Source: Lacinutrix sp. MedPE-SW (GTDB lineage Bacteria > Bacteroidota > Bacteroidia > Flavobacteriales > Flavobacteriaceae). From it: DNA of 64,000 nucleotides. Under the pieces are notes generated by a model. It made no database searches. It saw only the letters and a program-made list of their open reading frames with translations, and was not told where the DNA came from. The stretch spans positions 62,001-126,000 of the forward strand of contig NZ_MPCX01000003.1 in assembly GCF_001874145.1 (NCBI RefSeq). Reading direction: 5' to 3'. The stretch's first letter is position 1. Each line of letters starts with the position of its first letter. Shown here piece after piece: positions 9,261 through 17,665 of this stretch. Position numbers and translations under genes: made by a program.

Positions 9261-10853
9261 ATGAGTAATAAATTAAATCACAATATGTCTTTAGCAAATG
9301 CAAAAGACTTATCTACAAAACAAAAAATAGCTTCTGGAATAGGTGTTCTAGGGCTTTTTATATTGGTTTTAGCCTTTTTAAATGTTGGTTTCACCAACAA
9401 AGTGTTATGGCTTTCTTTGTCTCTTGGACTTATAACTGCTGGTACCATTTGGTTTACAAACCTTGCTTATTTAGGTAAAAGTAAAGGCATAAAAAACGAT
9501 GGTGTTTGGTTTAAATCTATATCGTCTCGAGGCATTATTGGCTGGATAACCGGTGTAGTAATGACTGCTTTTTATATAGTACTTTATTTTAAAGCTGGTT
9601 GGTTAGGTCTTGGTACAGATGGCGCTCCAAACACTGGTTTGGTTGCACTTTTCGATCCTTTAAGTAAAGTATTAAGTGGTAATCCTGCGAGCCAATGGTT
9701 TGTTTATGGAACACTTTATACCGTTGCTATTTTAGTTTTTGGTTATAAATTTTTAATGAAATACCGCCATAATCGTTACGAACAAATTAGAACAGGATCT
9801 GTCATGTTTTTTCAGCTTGCATTTGCCTTTTTAATTCCCGAATTTATGGCGAGATTAAATTCCGATAGTTTTAAATTACCTTACTACGACCTTAAAAATA
9901 TCTGGCCACTTAATTATTATAATTTTGAGCAATATAGAGTAGACGGGTTTATTAGCGCAGGAACTGTTGGTACCGCGTTACTAATATTTGGTATACTTTC
10001 TATATTTGTAATAACTCCTATTTTAACTTTTAAATACGGTAAACGTTGGTATTGTTCATGGGTTTGTGGTTGTGGTGGTTTAGCTGAAACTGCTGGAGAT
10101 CCTTTTAGACACTTAAGTAACAAAAAACAGTATGCTTGGAAGATAGAACGTTGGGTAATACATAGTGTTTTAGTATTTGTAGTGTTAATGACAACTGCTG
10201 TTGTGTACTCATACTTAGGTGATGATTCTAGCAAATATTGGCTTACAAAAAACGTGTTTTTATTTAGCGTTGCAGGAATACTAACATTAGTATTTGCATT
10301 AACCATGATTTTTAAACGCCAAGAACTTGGTAAAGACGCTAAGCTAGGAGCCATAGGTTACTTTGCAATAATTATGGCATTAATTGGTATGCACTTTTTT
10401 AGTGGTAACAGTAATGTGTTTTTATTTGAGGCCGAAACACTTCGAAGCACATATGGCTTTTTAATTGGCGCTATATTTTCTGGAGTTATTGGTACAGGCT
10501 TCTACCCTATTTTTGGAAACCGTGTGTGGTGTCGTTTTGGATGTCCAATGGCAGCAATACTAGGATTTCAGCAACGCCTTTTTTCAAAATTTAGAATTAC
10601 AACTAATGGTGGACAATGCATCTCTTGCGGTAATTGTTCTACCTATTGCGAAATGGGAATAGACGTTCGTGCTTATGCACAAAAAGGGGAAAACATTGTA
10701 CGTTCTAGCTGTGTTGGTTGTGGTGTTTGTAGTGCTGTTTGTCCACGTGGTGTTTTAAAATTAGAAAATGATAGTATGGATGGCAGAATTAATCCTAAAG
10801 AAATTCTATTAGGAAACGATGTTAATTTAATGGATTTGTTAAACAACAAATAA
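9261..10853 (+). CDS. Membrane 4Fe-4S protein of the NapH/NosR/CcoG type
   Basis: This 530-residue polytopic membrane protein has several predicted transmembrane segments and four cysteine clusters. CSWVCGCGG (about residue 265) and CRFGCPMA (about 423) are the paired CxxxC motifs characteristic of NosR/NapH-type proteins. Near the C-terminus are two ferredoxin motifs, CISCGNCSTYC (about 453) and CVGCGVCSAVC (about 484). The protein probably moves electrons across or along the cytoplasmic membrane. It is cotranscribed with the flavoprotein 9 bases upstream. No terminal reductase, copper or haem gene is adjacent, so the electron acceptor is open. It could also be a CcoG-like copper reductase, but the flavoprotein partner argues for a different chain. 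Confidence 0.82.
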   Translation: MSNKLNHNMSLANAKDLSTKQKIASGIGVLGLFILVLAFLNVGFTNKVLWLSLSLGLITAGTIWFTNLAYLGKSKGIKNDGVWFKSISSRGIIGWITGVVMTAFYIVLYFKAGWLGLGTDGAPNTGLVALFDPLSKVLSGNPASQWFVYGTLYTVAILVFGYKFLMKYRHNRYEQIRTGSVMFFQLAFAFLIPEFMARLNSDSFKLPYYDLKNIWPLNYYNFEQYRVDGFISAGTVGTALLIFGILSIFVITPILTFKYGKRWYCSWVCGCGGLAETAGDPFRHLSNKKQYAWKIERWVIHSVLVFVVLMTTAVVYSYLGDDSSKYWLTKNVFLFSVAGILTLVFALTMIFKRQELGKDAKLGAIGYFAIIMALIGMHFFSGNSNVFLFEAETLRSTYGFLIGAIFSGVIGTGFYPIFGNRVWCRFGCPMAAILGFQQRLFSKFRITTNGGQCISCGNCSTYCEMGIDVRAYAQKGENIVRSSCVGCGVCSAVCPRGVLKLENDSMDGRINPKEILLGNDVNLMDLLNNK

Positions 10854-10877
10854 AATGAAACGCTAAGCTTTTTAAAA

Positions 10878-11354
10878 ATGAAAGTCACCATTTACATATT
10901 TGTTTTTTTATTCAGTTTTAACGCTTCCGCAGAAAAAATATATAATAAAACTTTTTATGATAACGGAAACATTAAAGCTGAAGGTTGGACAGAAAATAAT
11001 TTAAAAACAGATTATTGGAAATTTTACCACAGTAATGGTAACCTAGAAAGCGAAGGCCATTTTAAAAACAATAAACCCGTTAAATATTGGTACTTTTACA
11101 CTTTTAACGGAAAGAAAAAAAGCGAAGGCCATTATTTAAAAGGCATAAAAGTTAATTGGTGGTTGTTTTACGATAAAAACGAAAACATAAACCATAAATG
11201 CCAATTAAAAAACAATGTAAAAAATGGCTACTGCTTAATGTACAAAAACAACAAGCTTATTGCTGCTGCAAAGTTTTCCGAAGGAAAAAAAATAAAAGAA
11301 TGGAGAGACTTTTCATCCTTTAAAAAAGAAAATAAATTGAGCGATCTTAAATGA
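10878..11354 (+). CDS. Exported MORN-repeat (YwqK-like) protein
   Basis: This 158-residue protein has a signal peptide (MKVTIYIFVFLFSFNASA) followed by about five MORN-type repeats of the YDNGNIKAEG...WKFY kind (YHSNGNLESEGHF, YTFNGKKKSEGHY, YDKNENINHKC, YKNNKLIAAAKF). Such repeats form curved beta sheets. Many related proteins carry the label YwqK family antitoxin, but no toxin gene is beside it, and that name should not be taken as a function. Its stop overlaps the start of the next glycosyltransferase gene by 4 bases (ATGA), which ties it to the glycosylation cluster. Confidence 0.75.
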   Translation: MKVTIYIFVFLFSFNASAEKIYNKTFYDNGNIKAEGWTENNLKTDYWKFYHSNGNLESEGHFKNNKPVKYWYFYTFNGKKKSEGHYLKGIKVNWWLFYDKNENINHKCQLKNNVKNGYCLMYKNNKLIAAAKFSEGKKIKEWRDFSSFKKENKLSDLK

Positions 11355-12043
11355 CCAATATAAAAGTCATCATTCCTGCTTATAACGAGCAAGATTCTAT
11401 TACAAACGTAATAAACGACATCCCTAACATAGTAAATGAAGTTATTGTAGTAAACAATAATTCTACAGACCTAACCGCTGCAAATGCAGAAAAGGCAGGA
11501 GCAACAGTACTTACCGAGAATAATCGTGGGTATGGTTATGCCTGTTTAAAAGGTATGGACTATATAGCAAAACTTCAAATTAAGCCAGATATAATTGTAT
11601 TTCTTGATGGCGATTATAGTGATTACCCAGAAGAGTTAACCAAAGTTGTTGCACCAATATTAAATGATGATATCGATTTTGTAATAGGATCAAGAGTTAA
11701 ACGACTTAGAGAAGGTAACTCCATGACACCACAACAAGTATTTGGTAATTGGTTAGCAACCTTTTTAATGCGATTATTTTTTGGAGCAAAATTTACAGAT
11801 TTAGGACCGTTTAGAGCCATAAAATACAATAAGCTTGTAGCATTAAATATGGAAGACAAAACCTATGGTTGGACTGTAGAAATGCAGCTAAAAGCTTTAA
11901 AGCAAAAACTAACTTATGTAGAAATACCTGTGCGTTATAAACAAAGAATAGGTGTTTCTAAAGTGTCTGGAACCGTAAAAGGTACTATATTTGCTGGCTT
12001 TAAGATATTAGGTTGGATTTTTAAATACAGTTTTAAAAAGTGA
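11351..12043 (+). CDS. GT2 glycosyltransferase, DPM1/polyprenyl-phosphate type
   Basis: This 230-residue GT-A glycosyltransferase has PAYNEQDSI at the start, VVNNNSTD, the metal-binding block DGDYSDYPEEL near residue 85, and the late segment FTDLGPFRAIKY. The overall pattern is that of dolichyl/undecaprenyl-phosphate sugar transferases. A weakly hydrophobic C-terminus (GFKILGWIFKYSF) may touch the membrane. It starts inside the stop of the MORN-repeat gene and overlaps the following GT2 gene by 4 bases. It may supply a lipid-linked sugar to the GT87-like enzyme downstream. That link is inferred. Confidence 0.83.
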   Translation: MTNIKVIIPAYNEQDSITNVINDIPNIVNEVIVVNNNSTDLTAANAEKAGATVLTENNRGYGYACLKGMDYIAKLQIKPDIIVFLDGDYSDYPEELTKVVAPILNDDIDFVIGSRVKRLREGNSMTPQQVFGNWLATFLMRLFFGAKFTDLGPFRAIKYNKLVALNMEDKTYGWTVEMQLKALKQKLTYVEIPVRYKQRIGVSKVSGTVKGTIFAGFKILGWIFKYSFKK

Positions 12044-13533
12044 TTTATTTAAATACATTTATTATAATTATTTACTCTGTAGCATTAGTGCTTATTTTTA
12101 TGTACGCATTAGCACAGTTAAATTTGTTGTTCAATTATATTTCTGCACAAAAGAAAAAAGTAAAAACACCTTATTTAGATTTTAATAATCCAGAGCAAGT
12201 ACCACATGTAACCATACAACTTCCTGTGTATAACGAAGAGTATGTAATGGAGCGTTTATTAGAAAATATTGCTTTAATAGATTATCCAAAAAACAAATTA
12301 GAAATTCAGGTATTAGACGACTCTACAGACGAAACAGTAGAATCTACAGCCATAAGAGTACAAATGCTAAAAGACCAAGGTTTAGACATTGTACATATTT
12401 GCCGTACAAATCGTGAAGGCTTTAAAGCAGGAGCTTTAAAAGAAGGTTTAGAAGTTGCAAAAGGCGAATTTATTGCCATTTTTGATGCCGATTTTCTACC
12501 AAAAAAAGATTGGCTTAAAAAAACCATTCCACATTTTATAGACCGTAATATTGGTGTTGTACAAACACGTTGGGGACACATAAATAGAAACTATTCTACT
12601 CTAACAAAAATACAAGCATTCGCTTTAGATGCCCATTTTACATTAGAGCAAGTAGGCCGTAATTCTAAAGGACATTTTATTAATTTTAATGGTACCGCAG
12701 GCGTTTGGCGCAGACAATGTATTATAGATGCAGGAAATTGGGAAGGCGACACATTAACCGAAGATTTAGACTTAAGTTACCGCGCACAATTAAAAAACTG
12801 GAAATTTGAATACCTTGAAGATGTGGTAACTCCAGCCGAATTACCTGTTGTAATTAGTGCAGCGCGCTCACAACAATTTCGTTGGAACAAAGGTGGCGCA
12901 GAAAACTTTAGAAAAATGATGACTAGAGTTTTAAAAAGCAAAAACATTTCGCCAAAAACAAAACTGCACGGTTTACTTCACTTACTTAACAGTACCATGT
13001 TTTTAAACGTACTAGTAGTAGGTATTTTAAGCATACCAATGCTTTATATTAAAAACCAATATGCACACCTAAAACCATACTTTTATGTTATGAGTTTCTT
13101 TGTGTTAAGCACCATTATTTTCTTTGTTTGTTATTGGTTTATGTATAAACGATCTTATGGTGGTGGCTTTAAAAACTTTATTCGCTACATAGGTATGTTT
13201 TTCACCTTTTTCTCAATAGCAATGGGCTTTAGTTTACACAATTCTATAGCCGTATTAGAAGGTCATTTTGGAAAACGAAGCGAATTTGTACGCACACCAA
13301 AATTTAATATAAGTACTATAAAAGACAGCTGGCAAGGCAATAAATATTTAAGAAAAAACATCTCTAAAAACGTAATTTTCGAAGGGCTTTTAATGCTCTA
13401 TTTCGCCTTTGGAATGTATAGCGCATTTGTAGTTGGCGATCAAGGTGGCGATTTTGGTTTATTTCCATTTCACCTTATGTTATTTTTAGGTTTCGGTTTT
13501 GTATTTTTTAAATCATTAACCTCAAAAGCATAG
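12040..13533 (+). CDS. Cellulose-synthase-like membrane GT2 glycosyltransferase
   Basis: This 497-residue membrane glycosyltransferase has an N-terminal membrane helix (about residues 3-27), a cytoplasmic GT2 domain and about four C-terminal membrane helices (325-490). The D,D,D,QxxRW set is visible: VLDDSTDE (about 92), FDADF (about 150), LTEDLDL (about 240) and QQFRW (about 280). The start is a GTG at 12040 in the sequence GTGA, overlapping the previous stop. This coupled non-ATG start gives the expected N-terminal helix. Processive or ceramide-glucosyltransferase-like activity is possible. The product is unknown, and no polysaccharide export partner is adjacent. Confidence 0.85.
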   Translation: MIYLNTFIIIIYSVALVLIFMYALAQLNLLFNYISAQKKKVKTPYLDFNNPEQVPHVTIQLPVYNEEYVMERLLENIALIDYPKNKLEIQVLDDSTDETVESTAIRVQMLKDQGLDIVHICRTNREGFKAGALKEGLEVAKGEFIAIFDADFLPKKDWLKKTIPHFIDRNIGVVQTRWGHINRNYSTLTKIQAFALDAHFTLEQVGRNSKGHFINFNGTAGVWRRQCIIDAGNWEGDTLTEDLDLSYRAQLKNWKFEYLEDVVTPAELPVVISAARSQQFRWNKGGAENFRKMMTRVLKSKNISPKTKLHGLLHLLNSTMFLNVLVVGILSIPMLYIKNQYAHLKPYFYVMSFFVLSTIIFFVCYWFMYKRSYGGGFKNFIRYIGMFFTFFSIAMGFSLHNSIAVLEGHFGKRSEFVRTPKFNISTIKDSWQGNKYLRKNISKNVIFEGLLMLYFAFGMYSAFVVGDQGGDFGLFPFHLMLFLGFGFVFFKSLTSKA

Positions 13534-13643
13534 TATAAAAATATTTTGGGCGTTACCTAAAGGTCGCGCTTTCACTACTCGCTCTTTTTGTAAAAAAAAC
13601 AAAAAGCAGCTTAAACAAACCGTTCAATCGCTAACGCATAGCC
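13534..13643. repeat. Intergenic dispersed-repeat-like element with hairpin
   Basis: The gap between the two glycosyltransferase genes holds a more GC-rich block (about 13548-13638) starting GGGCGTTACCTAAAGGTCG and ending AATCGCTAACGC. Inside it an 8-bp perfect stem, CTTTTTGT (13584-13591) with ACAAAAAG (13599-13606), forms a hairpin. From memory, sequences of this general type recur between genes in many Flavobacteriaceae genomes. Only one copy is visible in this window, so the repeat status is inferred. It may act as a transcription attenuator or be a non-autonomous mobile remnant. Confidence 0.55.
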
Positions 13644-15011
13644 ATGTTTAATTCTGCAGTATTTAAAGCTAACAAACTCCCAATTTTACTTACCATTGTT
13701 AGTGCTGTTTTATATTTTACATTTGCCTATAACTTAGAAAGAACAGCACACGTTAAGCTTGTTTCTATTTATGTAATACTATTTACAAGTTTTTATTTTT
13801 TAATAAAAAGCAATAAAGTAAATACTAATTTTCTAACAGCAATAGCCTTTTTATTTCGGGCTATATTTATACTATCCATACCTAATTTATCGCAAGATTT
13901 TTATCGTTTTATTTGGGACGGACGCTTAATACTGCAAGGTATAAATCCATATTTATACACACCAGAATCCTACATCTCTCAAGCACAATATCCTGTAGCA
14001 CAAGCACAAGAACTCTACAATGGTATGAGACAACTAAATGCAAGCCATTTTACAAACTATCCACCAATAAACCAGTTATGCTTTATTATAGCAGGCGTAT
14101 TTGCAGGAAAAAGTATTATTGGCTCTGCTATGGTATTAAGACTATTAATTATTGTTGCCGATTTTGGAATTCTCTATTATGGAAAAAAGCTTTTAAAACA
14201 ATTAAAAATCCCAGCACGCAATATATTCTGGTATATATTAAATCCGTTTATAATAATAGAACTTACAGGCAATCTGCATTTTGAAGGTGTAATGATTTTC
14301 TTTTTAATTTGGAGTTTATATCTTTTACATGCTAGAAAATGGAAATGGGCAGCAGTTGTTTTTGCTTTATCTATTGCCACTAAATTAGTACCACTTATGT
14401 TTTTACCATTGTTTTTCTGGTGGTTTTTAAAAAAGCAAACAATTAAAAATTTTATAAAACTCATTACATTTTATACCATCGTTTTAGTTACAACACTATT
14501 GCTATTTGCTCCATTTTTCTCATCACAATTTATAGACAATTATGCCAAAACTGTTGGACTTTGGTTTAGTAATTTTGAGTTTAATGCTAGTATTTATTAT
14601 ATAGCAAGAGCTATTGGCTATTGGTTTAGAGGTTATAATGAGATTGCTGTAATTGGTAAAGTTTTACCAGTTATTACAGTACTTTTTATTCTTTACATAT
14701 CGTTTTTCAAGAAAAACACAAGTTTAAAAAAACTAATTACCGCTATGCTTTTTAGTTTTACAATCTATTTGTTTTTAAGTACAACTGTACATCCATGGTA
14801 CATTGCAACTATACTTATGCTAAGTGTATTTACAAATTACAAGTTTCCATTGGTGTGGAGTTTTATTGTAATTATAAGTTATCTCGCTTATGCAAATACA
14901 GATAACACCGAAAATCTCTGGATTATTGCTTTAGAATATGTAGTTGTTTTTAGCGTATTTATTTGGGAGCTATTAAAAAAAAGAAATAAAACAGTAATTG
15001 AAGCTGTTTAA
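13644..15011 (+). CDS. Polytopic GT87/DUF2029-like mannosyltransferase
   Basis: This 455-residue integral membrane protein has about 11-12 hydrophobic spans from end to end. An early extracytoplasmic loop carries SQDFYRFIWDGRLILQGINP, in which the acidic residues near the first loop are typical of GT-C fold enzymes using polyprenyl-phosphate sugars. GNLHFEGVM and a late TVHPWY also fit DUF2029/GT87-type mannosyltransferases. It follows two GT2 genes, after the repeat-like gap, and ends 2 bases before a convergent methyltransferase gene. I infer that the cluster glycosylates a membrane lipid or envelope component. Confidence 0.72.
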   Translation: MFNSAVFKANKLPILLTIVSAVLYFTFAYNLERTAHVKLVSIYVILFTSFYFLIKSNKVNTNFLTAIAFLFRAIFILSIPNLSQDFYRFIWDGRLILQGINPYLYTPESYISQAQYPVAQAQELYNGMRQLNASHFTNYPPINQLCFIIAGVFAGKSIIGSAMVLRLLIIVADFGILYYGKKLLKQLKIPARNIFWYILNPFIIIELTGNLHFEGVMIFFLIWSLYLLHARKWKWAAVVFALSIATKLVPLMFLPLFFWWFLKKQTIKNFIKLITFYTIVLVTTLLLFAPFFSSQFIDNYAKTVGLWFSNFEFNASIYYIARAIGYWFRGYNEIAVIGKVLPVITVLFILYISFFKKNTSLKKLITAMLFSFTIYLFLSTTVHPWYIATILMLSVFTNYKFPLVWSFIVIISYLAYANTDNTENLWIIALEYVVVFSVFIWELLKKRNKTVIEAV

Positions 15012-15013
15012 CT

Positions 15014-15691
15014 TTAAAACATATTATATAAATAAGTTACAATAACACCTTTACCTTCTTCAAGAGTAATACGTAACATCTCGGTTTTTTTCTCAATTTT
15101 TAAATTAAACGGAGAAGCTAATAAATCTATTCCGCTTTGTTTTTTTAATCTTGTGCCTTGACCAGAAATTATATCTTTATTTGGTACAAAAGCTTCATCT
15201 GGTAAATGCTCTGTAATAATTACATATTTATAATTGCTTAATTTATTTGCTATATTTTCAACTTCTTTATTAGATAAGTGCTGTAAAACCTGCCTAATTA
15301 AAACACAATCTCCTTTTGGTAAATTATCTTTTGCAATGTCTAAACACTTAAACTCTAGATTAGGTAATTTAAAATTATCTTTATTATAGTGTATAAGATC
15401 TTGTACAATATCTATAGCATAATATTTTTTTGAAAACGCTACTAATTGTCTACCAATATTAAAATCACCACATCCTAAATCGCAAATAACAAGTGGTGTT
15501 TTAAAAGCTTTTAAAAAAGCTGTAACAACTTTTATATAAGGTTCTATAATTTCTGGTTTATGCGAACCTTCACCAGAGTAAAAAGCAGAATTATTATTTC
15601 CCCAAAGATTCATTTTATACACTTGGTCCATTGCATCTTTAGTTGGCCAAGCTTTTTTATTTTTCTTTGGTTTTGGTGTTTTCACTTTCAA
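15014..15691 (-). CDS. Class I SAM-dependent methyltransferase
   Basis: This 225-residue soluble protein has the SAM-binding motif I VICDLGCGDFNIGRQL at about residues 67-82, a second acidic strand ending AIDIVQDL, and FKCLDIAKDNLPKGDCVLIRQVLQHL, the motif II/III region. The N-terminus is strongly basic (KVKTPKPKKNKKAWP). The substrate is not identifiable. It is convergent with the GT87-like gene and separated from the next minus-strand gene by 117 bases that hold a terminator for that gene, so it is probably transcribed on its own. Confidence 0.85.
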   Translation of the reverse strand: MKVKTPKPKKNKKAWPTKDAMDQVYKMNLWGNNNSAFYSGEGSHKPEIIEPYIKVVTAFLKAFKTPLVICDLGCGDFNIGRQLVAFSKKYYAIDIVQDLIHYNKDNFKLPNLEFKCLDIAKDNLPKGDCVLIRQVLQHLSNKEVENIANKLSNYKYVIITEHLPDEAFVPNKDIISGQGTRLKKQSGIDLLASPFNLKIEKKTEMLRITLEEGKGVIVTYLYNMF

Positions 15692-15748
15692 TTAAAAATT
15701 AAAATCTATTTATACTTTAATTTGTAAAATTAACTAAAAGTCTATTAC

Positions 15749-15774
15749 AAAAAAAAGCCACCTTAACGGTAGCT
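15749..15774 (-). terminator. Rho-independent terminator of the four-helix-bundle gene
   Basis: On the minus strand the sequence AGCTACC-GTTAA-GGTGGCT forms a 7-bp stem with one G-U pair, followed by a run of eight T. It lies 35 bases beyond the stop of the gene at 15809-16288. Confidence 0.75.
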
Positions 15775-15808
15775 TTATCTCATTCTTCTTTTTCTTTTTC
15801 AATATATT

Positions 15809-16288
15809 TTAAGCACTTACTTGAACCGATTTTATTACAGCATGCGTACTCACTAATTCTGGGCGTTTAGCTGTTCTAATTTCAGAGAGTTGGTTCATTA
15901 ACATTTCGTAAGCGATTTGAGAGTAAGATCCAGATCTAACAATTTGCATATAGTTATAATGATGATCTTGATCTATTTTTTTACTTTCTTCTAATAACAT
16001 ATTAGTATTATAATCTAAAACTGATGATTTAACATCAAACCATAATCTTGAAAGTCCACCATTTACAGTTCCTTTTTCTTGAGGTAAAACACCTATTTCC
16101 ATAAGTAAATCTGATATATCCTCAGAAAATTGGTTAAACATACTAATACGCTCTTTAATAAAATCTTTTATAGCGGTATTATTAGATTTTTGTAATAATT
16201 GCTCGTATCCAAATTCTGCATCGTGGCAAGCTTTAAGTGCATTTTGTAATGACTCGGCTCCAACTTGATAGGTGATTGTATTACTCAT
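15809..16288 (-). CDS. PA2169-like four-helix-bundle protein (DUF2383)
   Basis: This 159-residue all-helical protein resembles the DUF2383/PA2169 family, a ferritin-like four-helix bundle often induced by stress. Visible family traits are the early ALKACHDAEFGYEQLL, then GGLSRLWFDVKSSVL in the middle and LLEESKKIDQDHHYNYM. It has no signal peptide. Acidic and histidine residues on the helices could bind metal, but no complete ferritin ligand set is evident. It is a single gene with its own terminator. Confidence 0.75.
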   Translation of the reverse strand: MSNTITYQVGAESLQNALKACHDAEFGYEQLLQKSNNTAIKDFIKERISMFNQFSEDISDLLMEIGVLPQEKGTVNGGLSRLWFDVKSSVLDYNTNMLLEESKKIDQDHHYNYMQIVRSGSYSQIAYEMLMNQLSEIRTAKRPELVSTHAVIKSVQVSA

Positions 16289-16420
16289 AATAATCCTTTT
16301 TTGTTTAACTTAATATTATAAAGATATAAACAGTCATTTAACATTTTTCTTAAAAAAATTATAATTAGTACACCTTTAACATTTAAAGGTTTATTGAAAA
16401 TCTAAATTTATTTTTATACT

Positions 16421-16456
16421 AAAAAAAAGCCACATAAAACTATGTGGCTAAAAAAT
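16421..16456 (-). terminator. Bidirectional-looking hairpin terminator
   Basis: The stem AGCCACATA (16428-16436) pairs with TATGTGGCT (16441-16449) around a 4-base loop. An A-run precedes it on the plus strand, giving a T-run after the hairpin for minus-strand transcripts. It lies just beyond the stop of the 16474-16824 gene. Confidence 0.78.
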
Positions 16457-16473
16457 ATTTAAAATTTAAATTG

Positions 16474-16824
16474 TTATTTAATTTTCTCTAACTTAATGAT
16501 TGTTAACACTTCAACCTCATCATCAAATCCATCTTCATCTGTTTCTGTTACTGTTGTAGATGTGTAAGTTACTTTAAAATTTTCTCCTATTAATTCATCA
16601 GACTCTAAATCGAAACTTGCTAACACATCGTCTTTTATTTCTTGAAAAATAATAGTTCGCTCATCTCCTTCACTATTTGTATGTATAAAATTATAACCAT
16701 AATCTTCTACACCATCATACACTGCTTTAATTGTTAAAGTATCTTGTGTAATACTTTTAAAACTAGATAGAGTTAATAATAAAACACCTACCAATACTAA
16801 CGTTATTTTGTTTTTTGCTTTCAT
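16474..16824 (-). CDS. Small exported hypothetical protein
   Basis: This 116-residue protein has a signal peptide (MKAKNKITLVLVGVLLLTLSSFKS) and a small beta-rich acidic domain. I recognise no family. The mature part contains alternating hydrophobic strands (TLTIKAVYDGVED, VEVLTIIKLEKI) and an acid patch (ETDEDGFDDEVE), which may bind divalent metal or simply aid solubility. It is 61 bases downstream of the RMD1-family gene on the same strand and could be read through from the polyamine operon, but a clear gap and its own terminator make this uncertain. Confidence 0.6.
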   Translation of the reverse strand: MKAKNKITLVLVGVLLLTLSSFKSITQDTLTIKAVYDGVEDYGYNFIHTNSEGDERTIIFQEIKDDVLASFDLESDELIGENFKVTYTSTTVTETDEDGFDDEVEVLTIIKLEKIK

Positions 16825-16885
16825 TTTTTTTTGTTTTTATTATTTATTAATATTTAAATCACAGCACTTTACTGTTTGCTTTTGG

Positions 16886-17665
16886 CTATTTAATTATTTT
16901 TAGGAGCAACATATCAAACACTTCAATTACAATTAAGATTATAATAATCCACTCTAATCTACTGCTTTCTTTATGGTCCATTATGTCTTTAAAAAGCTCT
17001 AAGTTTTCTTTAATAATTTCTATGCGCTCCTGAATTAAGCGGTATCTATCTTTTAAATCGAATGTTTTTTTAAGTTCGATATTTAGCACATTTAACTCTT
17101 CTACTTCCCATGTAATTTCTGGAGAGTCGAATATGTAAAGGTTCTCTGAGATTCTATTTTTAATGTTAAGAGTCTTGCCTATAAATCGCTTAAGTTTATT
17201 TCCAGAAATATCTAACTTTCCTTTTTCTTCTAGGTATAATGTATGCTTGTTGGTTTCTACTAAAAGTGTTTCGGTAATTTCAGAATAACGGTTTAATGCT
17301 ACAGATTGAGACGTGTTTAGCATTACTAAACGAATCATTTCTTCATTTAGCGCTGGTAACTCTACGTGACTAAACTGTACTTTTAATGTTTCTGGTTTTA
17401 TAATTACTTCTGTTTCTTCAGAAAGTTTTTGAGAAAAATAATTTGTACAAAAAGGTTTAATTTTTGTTAAGCAGCTTTTTATTATTGTTTCTTCAACATT
17501 AAAAAAACTTACAATTCCATATTGAAATATATAGATAAAACTATCTTGAGATGTTTTATAATATAGCTCGTCACTATCTTGAAAAAGCAACTGCCATGAC
17601 AGTTGCTTTTGGCTTTCTTTTATATTGATAGTACTTGCAACCTGGTAGGCTACGACGTTATACAT
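16886..17665 (-). CDS. RMD1/DUF155 family protein
   Basis: This 259-residue protein has an N-terminal alpha/beta region (about 1-110), a helical middle, and a single C-terminal membrane helix (LEWIIIILIVIEVFDMLLL, about 235-254). This is the layout of the RMD1/sif2 (DUF155) family, whose yeast member is mitochondrial and whose bacterial role is not established. Typical features are YIFQYGIVSFF near residue 45 and the long helical segment KDRYRLIQERIEIIKENLELF before the anchor. The start shares one base with the stop of the acidic protein gene (TAATG), so the two are translationally coupled within the polyamine operon. Confidence 0.75.
   Translation of the reverse strand: MYNVVAYQVASTINIKESQKQLSWQLLFQDSDELYYKTSQDSFIYIFQYGIVSFFNVEETIIKSCLTKIKPFCTNYFSQKLSEETEVIIKPETLKVQFSHVELPALNEEMIRLVMLNTSQSVALNRYSEITETLLVETNKHTLYLEEKGKLDISGNKLKRFIGKTLNIKNRISENLYIFDSPEITWEVEELNVLNIELKKTFDLKDRYRLIQERIEIIKENLELFKDIMDHKESSRLEWIIIILIVIEVFDMLLLKIIK

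Noticed and set aside
9917-10354. Open frame of 145 codons opposite the iron-sulfur protein gene
   Set aside because: It lies wholly inside a strongly supported gene on the other strand and has no family features.
10878-11354. Antitoxin of a toxin-antitoxin pair (YwqK label)
   Set aside because: No toxin-like gene is adjacent, the protein has a signal peptide, and the next gene is a glycosyltransferase. The MORN repeats alone do not show an antitoxin role.
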